This document shows positions 44,738 through 52,430 of a DNA stretch of 64,000 nucleotides, piece by piece. The notes under the pieces were generated by a model, which saw only the letters and a program-made list of their open reading frames with translations, was not told the DNA's origin and made no database searches. The DNA is from Rhodovulum robiginosum (lineage in GTDB: Bacteria > Pseudomonadota > Alphaproteobacteria > Rhodobacterales > Rhodobacteraceae). The stretch is taken from NCBI RefSeq assembly GCF_003944755.1, contig NZ_RWGU01000050.1, positions 62,001 through 126,000 on the forward strand, in the 5' to 3' direction. Both the position numbers and the translations under genes were made by a program. Each line of letters starts with the position of its first letter. Position 1 is the stretch's first letter.

Positions 44738-46389
44738 AGCATCTGTGGCATATCCTGCGACTGATCTGGCGCAAGCAGCCCGGCGCACTGTTGCGGGGCA
44801 CGGCGCTGGCGGTGACGGTCCTTGTGGCCGGCGTGGCGCTGCTGGGCCTGTCGGGCTGGTTCATCACCGCGGCGGGCGCCGCGGGGTTGGCGGGTGCCGG
44901 CATCGCGTTCAACGTCTTTCAGCCGTCGGCGGCGGTGCGCCTGCTGGCGCTGGCCCGCACCGCGGCGCGCTATGGCGAGCGGCTGCTGACCCACGACGCC
45001 ACGCTGAAAAGCCTGACCGACATCCGCGTGGGCCTGTTGCGCGGGGTGCTGAATCTGCCCTTCGACCGGCTGTCGCGGCTCAGGGGCGCCGAGACGCTGA
45101 ACCGGCTGGTCGCCGATGTCGACGCGCTGGACGGGATCGCGCTGCGCCTGTTCATTCCGGCGGTGTCGGCGCTGATCCTCTATCTCGGTGCCTACGGTAC
45201 GCTGGCCTGGCTGACCGATCCGCTGCTGGCGGGCTGGATCATGTCGAGCTTCACCCTCGGTGTCGGCTATGTGCTGTTCTGGACCGCACGCCACGCCATG
45301 GCGCCCTCGCGCCGGGCCGAAAAGGCGCTGCAGGCCTATCGCATCCGCCTGATCGACCTGTTGCGCGCGCGCGACGATCTCTTGGTCTACGGCCGGCTGC
45401 CCGACCAGAGCTCGGCGGTGGCCGCGGCCGAAACCCGGATGCGCGAGAACCTGAACGCGACCGACCGGCTGGAACGCCGCGCCGGGCTGCTGCTGGCGCT
45501 GACGACGACGCTGTCGGGCGGTATCGCGCTGTGGCTGGGCGCGGCGCTGGCCGCGCGCGGCGAGATCACACCGGCGCTGGCGGCGCTGGGCTTTTTCGCA
45601 ACGCTGGCGCTGGCCGAGACCGTGGTGCCGCTGCGCCGTGGGCTGGCCGATATCGGCCGGATCCTCGACGCCGCGCGGCGGGTCACGGGGCTTTTGCCCG
45701 ATGACGGCGCGCCGGCCGCCCCGGCGATCGCGCCGGCGCAGCCCGCCGGAGCCGCGTCGTTGACGTTCGAACAGGTGCGCTTTGGCCATTCGGGCGCGGT
45801 GCGGCAGGTGCTCGAAGGGTTCGACATGGAGATCGCCCCGGGCGAGATCGTGGCGCTGACCGGCGCCAGCGGCAGCGGCAAGAGCACGGTCCTTGCGCTG
45901 GCCGCGCGGCTGGTGCGGCCCGACGCGGGCCGCATCCTGCTGGACGGCCAGCCGATCGAGACGCTCGACCATCCGCTCTTGCGCGCCCATGTCACCTATC
46001 TGCCCCAGCGCAGCACGCTTTTGGGAAACAGCTTTTTCGACGTGCTCGCGCTGGCCGACCCGGCCCTGACCGAGCCCGATGCCGAGGCTGTGCTGGAGGC
46101 CGTGTCGCTGAGCGAGACCGTGGCCGCCCGCGGCGGGCTGCGGTCGCGGCTGAAGGAAAACGGCGCCGGGTTGTCGGGCGGCGAGCAGCGCCGCCTGGCG
46201 CTGGCGCGCGCGCTGTTGCGCCGCCCCGGCCTCTTGCTGCTGGACGAGCCGACCGAGGGGCTGGACCGGCCCACCGCCGCGGCGGTGCTGAATGGCATTC
46301 GCCATGTCCTGCCGAACGCGACGATCCTGACCGCCTCGCACCGGCGCGTCGAAAAGGACTGGGCCCAGCGACTGGTTCGGATGCCCTAA
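44734..46389 (+). CDS. cydC: Thiol reductant ABC exporter subunit CydC
   Basis: CydC is the second half of the CydDC exporter. The 551-residue protein starts with the typical CydC opening (MKHLWHILRLIWRKQPG, then GLSGWFITAAGAAGLA), has six membrane helices and a C-terminal ATPase domain with Walker A GASGSGKSTVLAL near residue 378, signature LSGGEQRRLAL near 480 and Walker B LLLLDEPTEGLD near 500. The GTG start overlaps the cydD stop. cydA follows after 135 bases of regulatory DNA, so cydABX can also be transcribed separately. Confidence 0.92.
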   Translation: MKHLWHILRLIWRKQPGALLRGTALAVTVLVAGVALLGLSGWFITAAGAAGLAGAGIAFNVFQPSAAVRLLALARTAARYGERLLTHDATLKSLTDIRVGLLRGVLNLPFDRLSRLRGAETLNRLVADVDALDGIALRLFIPAVSALILYLGAYGTLAWLTDPLLAGWIMSSFTLGVGYVLFWTARHAMAPSRRAEKALQAYRIRLIDLLRARDDLLVYGRLPDQSSAVAAAETRMRENLNATDRLERRAGLLLALTTTLSGGIALWLGAALAARGEITPALAALGFFATLALAETVVPLRRGLADIGRILDAARRVTGLLPDDGAPAAPAIAPAQPAGAASLTFEQVRFGHSGAVRQVLEGFDMEIAPGEIVALTGASGSGKSTVLALAARLVRPDAGRILLDGQPIETLDHPLLRAHVTYLPQRSTLLGNSFFDVLALADPALTEPDAEAVLEAVSLSETVAARGGLRSRLKENGAGLSGGEQRRLALARALLRRPGLLLLDEPTEGLDRPTAAAVLNGIRHVLPNATILTASHRRVEKDWAQRLVRMP

Positions 46390-46400
46390 AGATGCATCTT
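46389..46400. promoter_or_regulatory. NsrR-like palindrome upstream of cydA
   Basis: AAGATGCATCTT is a perfect 12-bp palindrome and differs by one base from the NsrR half-site AAGATGCATTT known in enterobacteria. It begins at the last base of cydC. GATGCAT also occurs at 42943-42949, just upstream of the NsrR-like gene. The full 11-1-11 NsrR site is not obvious, so the assignment is tentative. Confidence 0.4.
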
Positions 46401-46412
46401 GAATATGTCAAA

Positions 46413-46426
46413 TTGACATAGGTCAA
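46413..46426. promoter_or_regulatory. FNR/CRP-type box upstream of cydA
   Basis: TTGACATAGGTCAA is a perfect TTGAC-N4-GTCAA palindrome, the form bound by FnrL/Dnr-type regulators in alphaproteobacteria. An overlapping TGTCAAATTGACA (46406-46418) adds a third half-site. It lies 99 bases before the cydA start. Cytochrome bd genes are commonly under FNR control, which fits low-oxygen expression. Confidence 0.7.
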
Positions 46427-46459
46427 AGAGTGCACACGGGCGGATACCTAGAACGGCTC

Positions 46460-46484
46460 TAATGTGTTTTTGAGATACACATTA
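46460..46484. promoter_or_regulatory. Interrupted palindrome TAATGTGT-N9-ACACATTA before cydA
   Basis: Two perfect 8-bp arms flank nine bases (TTTTGAGAT), 40 bases before the cydA start, probably in the 5' untranslated region or at the promoter core. No T-run follows. It could be an operator for an unknown regulator or a short RNA hairpin. The arms do not match FNR or NsrR sites. Confidence 0.5.
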
Positions 46485-46524
46485 AGGAATCGCTAGGGTA
46501 ACGGCCACAAGGAGGCCCCGCCAA

Positions 46525-48126
46525 ATGGAACTCGACATTGTCGAGCTGTCCCGGCTCCAGTTTGCCATGACAGCCATGTTTCACTTCCTCTTCGTGCCGC
46601 TCACGCTTGGTCTGTCGATCATCGTGGCGATCATGGAGACGGTCTACGTCATGACCAATCGCCCGATCTGGCGCCAGATGACGAAGTTCTGGGCCACGCT
46701 GTTCGGGATCAACTTCGTGCTGGGGGTCGCCACGGGCATCACCATGGAGTTCCAGTTCGGCATGAACTGGAGCTACTACAGCCACTATGTCGGTGACGTC
46801 TTCGGTGCGCCGCTCGCCATCGAGGGCCTGATGGCATTCTTCCTTGAGGCGACCTTCGTGGGCCTGATGTTCTTCGGCTGGGACAAGCTGTCGAAGGTCG
46901 CCCATTGCGTCGTGACCTGGCTGGTGGCGATCGGGTCGAACTTCTCGGCGCTGTGGATCCTGATCGCCAATGGCTGGATGCAAAACCCGGTCGGGGCCCA
47001 GTTCAACCCGATGTCGATGCGGATGGAGATGACGTCCTTCTTCGAGGTGATTTTCAACCACGTCGCCCAGGCCAAGTTCGTGCACACGGTCTCGGCCGGT
47101 TACGTAACGGCCTCGGTCTTCGTGCTCGGCGTTTCGGCCTGGTACCTGCTGAAGGACCGACATATCGAACTCGCACGCCGCTCTATCGCGGTGGCGGCCA
47201 GCTTTGGCTTGGCCTCGGCGCTGTCGGTGGTGATCCTGGGCGACGAATCCGGCTATTCGGCCACCCATACCCAGAAAATGAAGCTCGCCGCGATCGAGGG
47301 CATGTGGGAAACCCACGAGGCGCCCGAGCCGTTCAACCTGGTCGGCCTGCCCGACATGGAAGAACGCGAGACCCAATTCGCGGTGAAAATCCCGGTGGTG
47401 ATGGGCCTGATCGGCACACGCTCGCTGACCGAAGAGATGCCGGGCATCAACGAGTTGGTGATCGAGGCGGAAGAGCGCATCGAAAACGGGCTGGTCGCCT
47501 ATGACGCGCTGATGCAGATCCGCGCGGCGCGCGGCCAGGCCACGCCCGCGCAGACCGCACTGTTCGAAGCGCACAGCGAAGACCTGGGCTTTGCCTTCCT
47601 GCTGAAGCGCTATGTCGAGGACCCGCGCGACGCCACCCAAGAGCAGATCGAAATGGCGGCCGCCGACACCATCCCCGGCGTTCCCCAGCTTTTCTGGGCG
47701 TTCCGCGTCATGGTGGTGCTGGGCTTCGCCTTCATCGGCGTCATGGCCTACTTCTTCATCCGCGCGAACTTCTACCGCATGTCCTTCCCGCGGTGGGCGC
47801 TGCGGGCGGCAGTGATCGCCATCCCGACGCCGTGGATCGCGGCCGAGATGGGCTGGTTCGTGGCCGAGTTCGGCCGGCAGCCCTGGACGGTGGACGGCGT
47901 GCTGCCGACCGCGCTGTCGGTCAGCAATCTCAGCGTGGCGCAGGTTGCCCTGACGCTGGCGGGTTTCGTCACCTTCTACTCCATCCTCTTCGTCATCGAG
48001 ATGGGGCTGATGGTGAAATACATCCGCAAGGGCCCCTATCTCGACGTGCCGGAAACCGAGGCCTGGGTCCGCAAACATCGTGAACGGCTGGCCGGCAACG
48101 GCCCCAGCACCCAACCGGCGGAGTAA
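46525..48126 (+). CDS. cydA: Cytochrome bd ubiquinol oxidase subunit I
   Basis: CydA carries haems b558, b595 and d, oxidises ubiquinol and reduces oxygen with high affinity. The 533-residue membrane protein starts MELDIVELSRLQFAMTAMFH with the haem-ligand His20. It has a second His ligand near residue 190 (KFVHTVSAGYV), the GWFVAEFGRQPW segment and a terminal quinol-oxidase helix. Its length is close to E. coli CydA (522), suggesting the long Q-loop type. A strong AAGGAGG lies 9 bases upstream. cydB follows after 5 bases. Confidence 0.95.
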   Translation: MELDIVELSRLQFAMTAMFHFLFVPLTLGLSIIVAIMETVYVMTNRPIWRQMTKFWATLFGINFVLGVATGITMEFQFGMNWSYYSHYVGDVFGAPLAIEGLMAFFLEATFVGLMFFGWDKLSKVAHCVVTWLVAIGSNFSALWILIANGWMQNPVGAQFNPMSMRMEMTSFFEVIFNHVAQAKFVHTVSAGYVTASVFVLGVSAWYLLKDRHIELARRSIAVAASFGLASALSVVILGDESGYSATHTQKMKLAAIEGMWETHEAPEPFNLVGLPDMEERETQFAVKIPVVMGLIGTRSLTEEMPGINELVIEAEERIENGLVAYDALMQIRAARGQATPAQTALFEAHSEDLGFAFLLKRYVEDPRDATQEQIEMAAADTIPGVPQLFWAFRVMVVLGFAFIGVMAYFFIRANFYRMSFPRWALRAAVIAIPTPWIAAEMGWFVAEFGRQPWTVDGVLPTALSVSNLSVAQVALTLAGFVTFYSILFVIEMGLMVKYIRKGPYLDVPETEAWVRKHRERLAGNGPSTQPAE

Positions 48127-48131
48127 AGACC

Positions 48132-49283
48132 ATGATCCTTCACGAACTCGTGGATTTCGAAATCTTGCGCGTCATCTGGTGGGTCCTGCTGGGCGTGCTT
48201 CTCATCGGCTTCGCGTTGACCGATGGCTTCGACCTTGGCGTGGGGGCGCTTCTGCCCTTCGTCGCCAGGACGGATGTCGAGCGGCGCGTGGCGATCAATA
48301 CGGTGGGCCCGGTCTGGGAAGGCAACCAGGTGTGGTTCATCCTGGGCGGCGGGGCTATCTTCGCCGCCTGGCCACCGCTCTACGCGGTCAGCTTCTCTGG
48401 CTTTTACCTTGCCATGTTCCTGATCCTCGCGGCGCTGATCCTGCGCCCGGTGGGCTTCAAGTACCGCTCCAAGCGTGACGACGAGCGCTGGCGCACCGCC
48501 TGGGACTGGGCGCTGTTCGTCGGCGGCTTCGTGCCCGCGCTGGTCTTCGGCGTGGCGGTCGGCAACGTGTTGCAGGGCGTGCCCTTTTACCTGACCGAGG
48601 ATCTGATGCCGATGTACGAGGGCAATCTCTTCGGCCTGCTGAACCCCTACGCGCTGCTGGCCGGTCTGGTGTCGCTGTCGATGCTGGTGATGCATGGTGC
48701 GGCCTGGCTGGTGCTCAAGACCGAGGGCATCGTCGCCCACCGGGCCCGCATCTTCGGCGGCTATGCTGCGGTATCGACGATCGTGCTGTTCGTCCTTGCC
48801 GGGTTCTGGCTGGCGGCGGGCATCGACGGCTACGCCTTTGCCGGCGAGGTCGTGACCGACGGCCCCTCGAACCCGCTGATGAGCGAGGTCGAAAAGGGCG
48901 GGTCCTGGATGACGGCCTATGGCGCCCGGCCCTGGATCGCGGTTGCGCCGGTTCTGGGCATTTTGGGGGCGGGGCTGGCCTTGCTCGGCTTCAAGGCCGG
49001 CAAGGAAGGCTGGACGATGATCGCCTCGAAACTCTCGATCTTGGGCGTCATCTCCACGGTCGGGCTGACGATGTTCCCGTTCATCCTGCCCTCCAGCATC
49101 GAGCCGAACTCGTCGCTGACGGTCTGGGACAGCTCGTCCTCGCAGCTGACGCTCTTCGTGATGCTGGTCTCGGCGGTGATCTTCGTGCCGATCATCCTGG
49201 CCTATACCGCCTGGGTCTACAAAGTGCTGTGGGGCAAGGTCACGTCCGAGGACGTGTTGGACAACAGCGATTCCGTTTACTGA
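48132..49283 (+). CDS. cydB: Cytochrome bd ubiquinol oxidase subunit II
   Basis: CydB is the structural partner of CydA in the inner membrane. The 383-residue protein (E. coli 379) has about nine helices. Family motifs are RVIWWVLLGVLLIGFALTDG near the start, GPVWEGNQVWFILGGGAIFA near residue 57, FRxxxKYRSKRDDERWR near 110, and a C-terminal SSSQLTLFVMLVSAVIFVP. It lies 5 bases after cydA and 15 bases before cydX. Confidence 0.95.
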   Translation: MILHELVDFEILRVIWWVLLGVLLIGFALTDGFDLGVGALLPFVARTDVERRVAINTVGPVWEGNQVWFILGGGAIFAAWPPLYAVSFSGFYLAMFLILAALILRPVGFKYRSKRDDERWRTAWDWALFVGGFVPALVFGVAVGNVLQGVPFYLTEDLMPMYEGNLFGLLNPYALLAGLVSLSMLVMHGAAWLVLKTEGIVAHRARIFGGYAAVSTIVLFVLAGFWLAAGIDGYAFAGEVVTDGPSNPLMSEVEKGGSWMTAYGARPWIAVAPVLGILGAGLALLGFKAGKEGWTMIASKLSILGVISTVGLTMFPFILPSSIEPNSSLTVWDSSSSQLTLFVMLVSAVIFVPIILAYTAWVYKVLWGKVTSEDVLDNSDSVY

Positions 49284-49298
49284 GAAAGGAGCGACCGG

Positions 49299-49421
49299 AT
49301 GTGGTATTTTGCTTGGATGCTCGGCCTTCCGCTGGCGGCGCTCTTCGCCGTTGTGAACGCCATGTGGCTGGAGATGAACTGCGACAGCGAATACGAAAGC
49401 GGCCGGCGCAAGCCTGAATGA
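49299..49421 (+). CDS. cydX: Cytochrome bd oxidase small subunit CydX
   Basis: CydX is a single-helix subunit that stabilises the haems of cytochrome bd. This 40-residue protein starts MWYFAWMLGLPLAALFAVVN, the same opening as E. coli CydX (MWYFAWILG). A conserved WLE follows, then a charged tail with EYESGRRK. AGAAAGGAG lies about 8 bases before the ATG. It is the last gene of cydABX and is followed by a GC-rich hairpin. Confidence 0.93.
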   Translation: MWYFAWMLGLPLAALFAVVNAMWLEMNCDSEYESGRRKPE

Positions 49422-49429
49422 AGCTGCTT

Positions 49430-49455
49430 GGGCGGGGCTGGACACGGCCCCGCCC
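49430..49455 (+). terminator. Hairpin after cydX
   Basis: GGGCGGGGC and GCCCCGCCC form a perfect 9-bp stem with an 8-base loop, starting 8 bases after the cydX stop. Only a weak T-containing stretch (ACCTTGCC) follows, so termination may be partial. Confidence 0.55.
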
Positions 49456-49517
49456 ACCTTGCCAGGCGCCGTTGCGGCCCGGGCCCGAAAAATCCCCTTA
49501 CGGTAAAAGATGAGTCT

Positions 49518-49545
49518 TTGACATAAGTCATGGAATCTGTATACC
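49518..49545 (+). promoter_or_regulatory. sqr promoter region with an FNR-type box
   Basis: TTGACATAAGTCAT at 49518-49531 matches TTGAC-N4-GTCAA with one mismatch and resembles the cydA box closely. It overlaps a possible -35 TTGACA, with TATACC 16 bases downstream as -10. An AT-rich near-palindrome (ACATATGCAAATATACGAATGT) follows. Overlap of the box with the -35 element would suit either repression or class II activation. Confidence 0.55.
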
Positions 49546-49583
49546 GACATATGCAAATATACGAATGTTTAAGGAGGAGACGC

Positions 49584-50903
49584 ATGACCGACCCCCTTCA
49601 CCTTGGCGCCTCGCGCCGCGCCTTTCTTGGGCTCGCGGCCGGTGGGCTGGCGTTGGCCGGCGGCAGCGCGCCCGCCCGGGCCGAGAAGGTCAAGACGCAA
49701 GCGCGGATCGTGATCCTGGGTGCCGGTGCCGCGGGCACCGCGATGGCCAACCGCCTGGTTGACCGCCTGGACGGCGCCAAGATCACCATCATCGACGGGC
49801 GCAAGCAGCATCTCTACCAGCCCGGCTTCACCCTGATCGCCTCGGGCCTGAAACCGGCCGATTACTCGGTCTCGTCCACTGGCGAATGGCTGCCCCGCGG
49901 GGTGGACTGGATCGACGAGGCCGCGGCCGAGATCGACCCCGAGGCCAAGAAGATCGTCACCGCCGGCGGCAAGACCGTCGCCTATGATTACCTGATCCTC
50001 GCCGCTGGCCTGACGCTCGACTGGGGCGCCATCGAGGGCTTCTCGCTCGATATGGTGGGCACCAATGGCATCGGCGCCGTCTATGCCGGCCCCGAATATG
50101 CCGCGCGCACCTGGGGCGCGATGGACCGCTTCACCGACGAAGGGGACGTGGCGCTTTTCACCCGTCCGGCGACGGAAATGAAATGCGCCGGCGCGCCGCT
50201 GAAATACACCTTCCTCACCGACGATTACGCGCGCCGCAAGGGCAGTCGCGGCCGGGTGCGGATCGACTATGCCGCCCATGGCGGCAGCCTGTTCTCGGTG
50301 CCGATCGTGAACGAAAAGGTGCGGATGCTGTTCGACGACCGCGGCGTGAACGTCACCTACAACCGGGTGATGAAGGCCATCGACCCGGCCAAGAAGATCG
50401 CCACCTTCAGCTCGCCCGAGGGCGACGTCGAGATGGAATACGATTTCACCAACGTCATCCCGCCGATGGTCGCGCCCGAGGTGATCCGCAATTCGCCGCT
50501 GCCCTGGCAGTCGGGCAAGTGGGTGAACGAGGGCTGGGCCGAGGTCGACCCGCAGACCCTGCGCCACGCGCGCTACCCCGAGGTCTTCGCCGTGGGCGAC
50601 ATCGCCGGCGTGCCGAAGGGCAAGACCGCGGCCTCGGTGAAATGGCAGGTGCCGGTGGCCGAGGATCATCTGGTGGCCGATATCGCCGGCAAGATGAGCC
50701 CGGCAATCTACAACGGCTACACCTCCTGCCCGCTGATCACCCGGGTGGGCCGGGCGATGCTGGTGGAGTTCGACTACAAGAACAACCTGACCCCGTCCTT
50801 CCCCGGCATGATCGCGCCTCTGGAAGAGCTGTGGATCTCGTGGCTGATGAAAGAGGTGGCGCTGAAAGCCACCTACAACGCGATGCTGCGCGGCAAGGCG
50901 TAA
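49584..50903 (+). CDS. sqr: Tat-exported sulfide:quinone oxidoreductase-like flavoprotein
   Basis: SQR oxidises sulfide to polysulfide or sulfane sulfur and feeds electrons into the quinone pool at the membrane. The 439-residue protein begins with a Tat signal (ASRRAFLGLAAG, Arg11-Arg12), then the FAD motif ILGAGAAGTAMANRL at residues 44-58. Two cysteines lie in SQR-like surroundings: Cys201 (TEMKCAGAPLKY) and Cys382 (GYTSCPLITRVGR). VFAVGDIAGVPKGKTAASV is the second FAD site, and an amphipathic C-terminus (EELWISWLMKEVALKAT) would anchor it. The third cysteine of type I SQRs is not evident. The ATG follows AAGGAGG. Confidence 0.85.
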   Translation: MTDPLHLGASRRAFLGLAAGGLALAGGSAPARAEKVKTQARIVILGAGAAGTAMANRLVDRLDGAKITIIDGRKQHLYQPGFTLIASGLKPADYSVSSTGEWLPRGVDWIDEAAAEIDPEAKKIVTAGGKTVAYDYLILAAGLTLDWGAIEGFSLDMVGTNGIGAVYAGPEYAARTWGAMDRFTDEGDVALFTRPATEMKCAGAPLKYTFLTDDYARRKGSRGRVRIDYAAHGGSLFSVPIVNEKVRMLFDDRGVNVTYNRVMKAIDPAKKIATFSSPEGDVEMEYDFTNVIPPMVAPEVIRNSPLPWQSGKWVNEGWAEVDPQTLRHARYPEVFAVGDIAGVPKGKTAASVKWQVPVAEDHLVADIAGKMSPAIYNGYTSCPLITRVGRAMLVEFDYKNNLTPSFPGMIAPLEELWISWLMKEVALKATYNAMLRGKA

Positions 50904-50915
50904 GGAGAAAAACCG

Positions 50916-51275
50916 ATGAAAGACCTTACTCTCGAAACTTTGATCGCTGTTTTCGAAGAGATCTTCGGAACTGCGCTCTTTTGGACGATGGTTGCGGTGG
51001 CGGTAATTATTACTCTCGCATTCATCTTTGTTCTGATTCGTGACCGCAGCCTCGAAGCGCGCTACCTGGCGCGCGCCGAACTGTCGGCGCCGATCGGGGC
51101 GATCGCGGCGATCCTGTTCGTGCAATACATGACGAATTCGGGCTTTTCCGATATCGGCGGGCCGGTCGATTTGATCGTGCTGATGCTGACGGGGATCGCG
51201 GGGGCAGGCGGCCTGATCTTTCTGGCCTATGTGGTGCAGGCGCTGCTCGGACGAGACGAGGAAGAGAGCTACTGA
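50916..51275 (+). CDS. Small membrane protein in the sqr operon
   Basis: This 119-residue protein has three hydrophobic stretches (about residues 22-42, 57-73 and 84-112) and charged ends, so it should be an inner-membrane protein. It lies 12 bases after sqr and 21 bases before the SLAC1-like gene with good ribosome sites, so it belongs to one operon. Its start (MKDLTLETLIAVFEEIFGTA) uses less GC-rich codons than its neighbours. I cannot name the family with confidence, and its function is unknown. Confidence 0.8.
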   Translation: MKDLTLETLIAVFEEIFGTALFWTMVAVAVIITLAFIFVLIRDRSLEARYLARAELSAPIGAIAAILFVQYMTNSGFSDIGGPVDLIVLMLTGIAGAGGLIFLAYVVQALLGRDEEESY

Positions 51276-51296
51276 GCTGAGGAGTTTCCAAAAGAT

Positions 51297-52280
51297 ATGA
51301 GCACATCCGCCGATATCGAGCCGCAGGCGCAGGAAAGCCGCCTGGCACATTACCCGATCACCTTCTTCGCGACGGTCATGGGCATGCTGGGCCTTACCCT
51401 GGCGCTGCATGCCGGGGAACAGGCCTTTTCGGTGGGTGTGCATTATTCGCACTATGCGCTGCTGGTCTCGGCCGCGCTGCTGATCGTCGTGGCCGCTGGC
51501 TACGGGCTTAAGATCCTGACCCATTTCAAGATGGCGGCCTGGGAATGGCACCACCCGGTGCGGCTGGCCTTCTTCCCGACCATCTCGGTCTCGTTGATCC
51601 TGATGTCGATCGCGACCCTGGGCGAATACCCGGCCATCGCACAGCCGCTCTGGATCGTCGGCACGGCGCTGCAGGGGGTGCTGTCGCTTTTGGTGATCTC
51701 CGACTGGATCGGCCATCGCGACTTCAAGCCGGGGCACCTGAGCGCGGCCTGGTTCATCCCGCCGGTGGGCAACATCCTGGTGCCGATCGCCGGCGCCCAG
51801 CTGGGCTATACCGACATTTCCTGGTTGTTCTTCTCGGGCGGGTTGCTGTTCTGGATCGTGCTGCTGACCCTGGTGATGAACCGGCTGACCTTCCACGACC
51901 CGCTGCCCAGCCGGTTGCAACCCACGCTGGTGATCCTGATCGCGCCGCCCGCGGTGGGCTTCATCTCGTGGATGAAGCTGAATGGCCAGCTGGACCTTCT
52001 GGCAATGTTCCTGCTGAACTCGGCCTATGTGTTCGCGCTGATCGTGGCGACGCAATTGCCCAAGATCCTGAGGCTGCCCTTCGCGCTGTCCTTCTGGGCG
52101 CTGTCCTTCCCGCTGGCGGCGCTGACCATCGCCACGTTCCTCTATGCCGGCGAGACGCAGTCGGAGATGCACAAATACCTGGGCGGCGGGCTGCTGGCGC
52201 TGCTGGTGGTGGTCATCGCCCTTCTGCTGGCGCGCACGGCGGTGGCGATTGCCAAGCACGAGATCTGCCAGCCCGAGTGA
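51297..52280 (+). CDS. SLAC1/TehA-type anion channel or exporter (TDT family)
   Basis: This 327-residue inner-membrane protein has about ten helices and the TDT pattern: HYPITFFATVMGMLGLTLAL near residue 19, a WxHP-type segment (WEWHHPVRLAFFPTISVSL) near 82, and PPVGNILVPIAGAQLGY near 158. Family members include plant SLAC1 anion channels, bacterial TehA and the yeast sulfite exporter Ssu1. With sqr in the same operon, export of a sulfur oxyanion such as sulfite is a reasonable guess, but not shown. It is the last gene of sqr-X-SLAC1. Confidence 0.85.
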   Translation: MSTSADIEPQAQESRLAHYPITFFATVMGMLGLTLALHAGEQAFSVGVHYSHYALLVSAALLIVVAAGYGLKILTHFKMAAWEWHHPVRLAFFPTISVSLILMSIATLGEYPAIAQPLWIVGTALQGVLSLLVISDWIGHRDFKPGHLSAAWFIPPVGNILVPIAGAQLGYTDISWLFFSGGLLFWIVLLTLVMNRLTFHDPLPSRLQPTLVILIAPPAVGFISWMKLNGQLDLLAMFLLNSAYVFALIVATQLPKILRLPFALSFWALSFPLAALTIATFLYAGETQSEMHKYLGGGLLALLVVVIALLLARTAVAIAKHEICQPE

Positions 52281-52316
52281 GGCCGGTCCTATTGCGTGAC
52301 AGGGGGGCGGGCCAGT

Positions 52317-52339
52317 GGGGCGCCGCCCCTTTCCTTTTT
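52317..52339 (+). terminator. Intrinsic terminator after the sqr operon
   Basis: GGGGC and GCCCC form a short stem with a 3-base loop, followed by TTTCCTTTTT. It lies 36 bases after the SLAC1-like stop. The stem is short but GC-only, and the T-rich tail is good. Confidence 0.6.
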
Positions 52340-52391
52340 GCGGGGCGGAGAGGGAGACAGGGGGCGCTGCCCCCGGCGCCCGATTCCGGGC

Positions 52392-52423
52392 GCCTCCCCC
52401 GGGATATTTCGGGCCAGAAGAAG
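52392..52423 (+). repeat. Third copy of the dispersed element
   Basis: It begins GCCTCCCCCGGGA, followed by TATTTCGGGCCAGAAGAAG, and lines up with the copy at 30280-30312. It sits between the convergent sqr and znu operons, 7 bases from the znuB stop. Confidence 0.65.
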
Positions 52424-52430
52424 TGGGGGA

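Noticed and set aside
49569-52259. Long minus-strand open frame spanning sqr, the small membrane protein and the SLAC1-like gene
   Set aside because: It is antisense to three recognisable genes and its product is His/Gln/Arg-rich without motifs.
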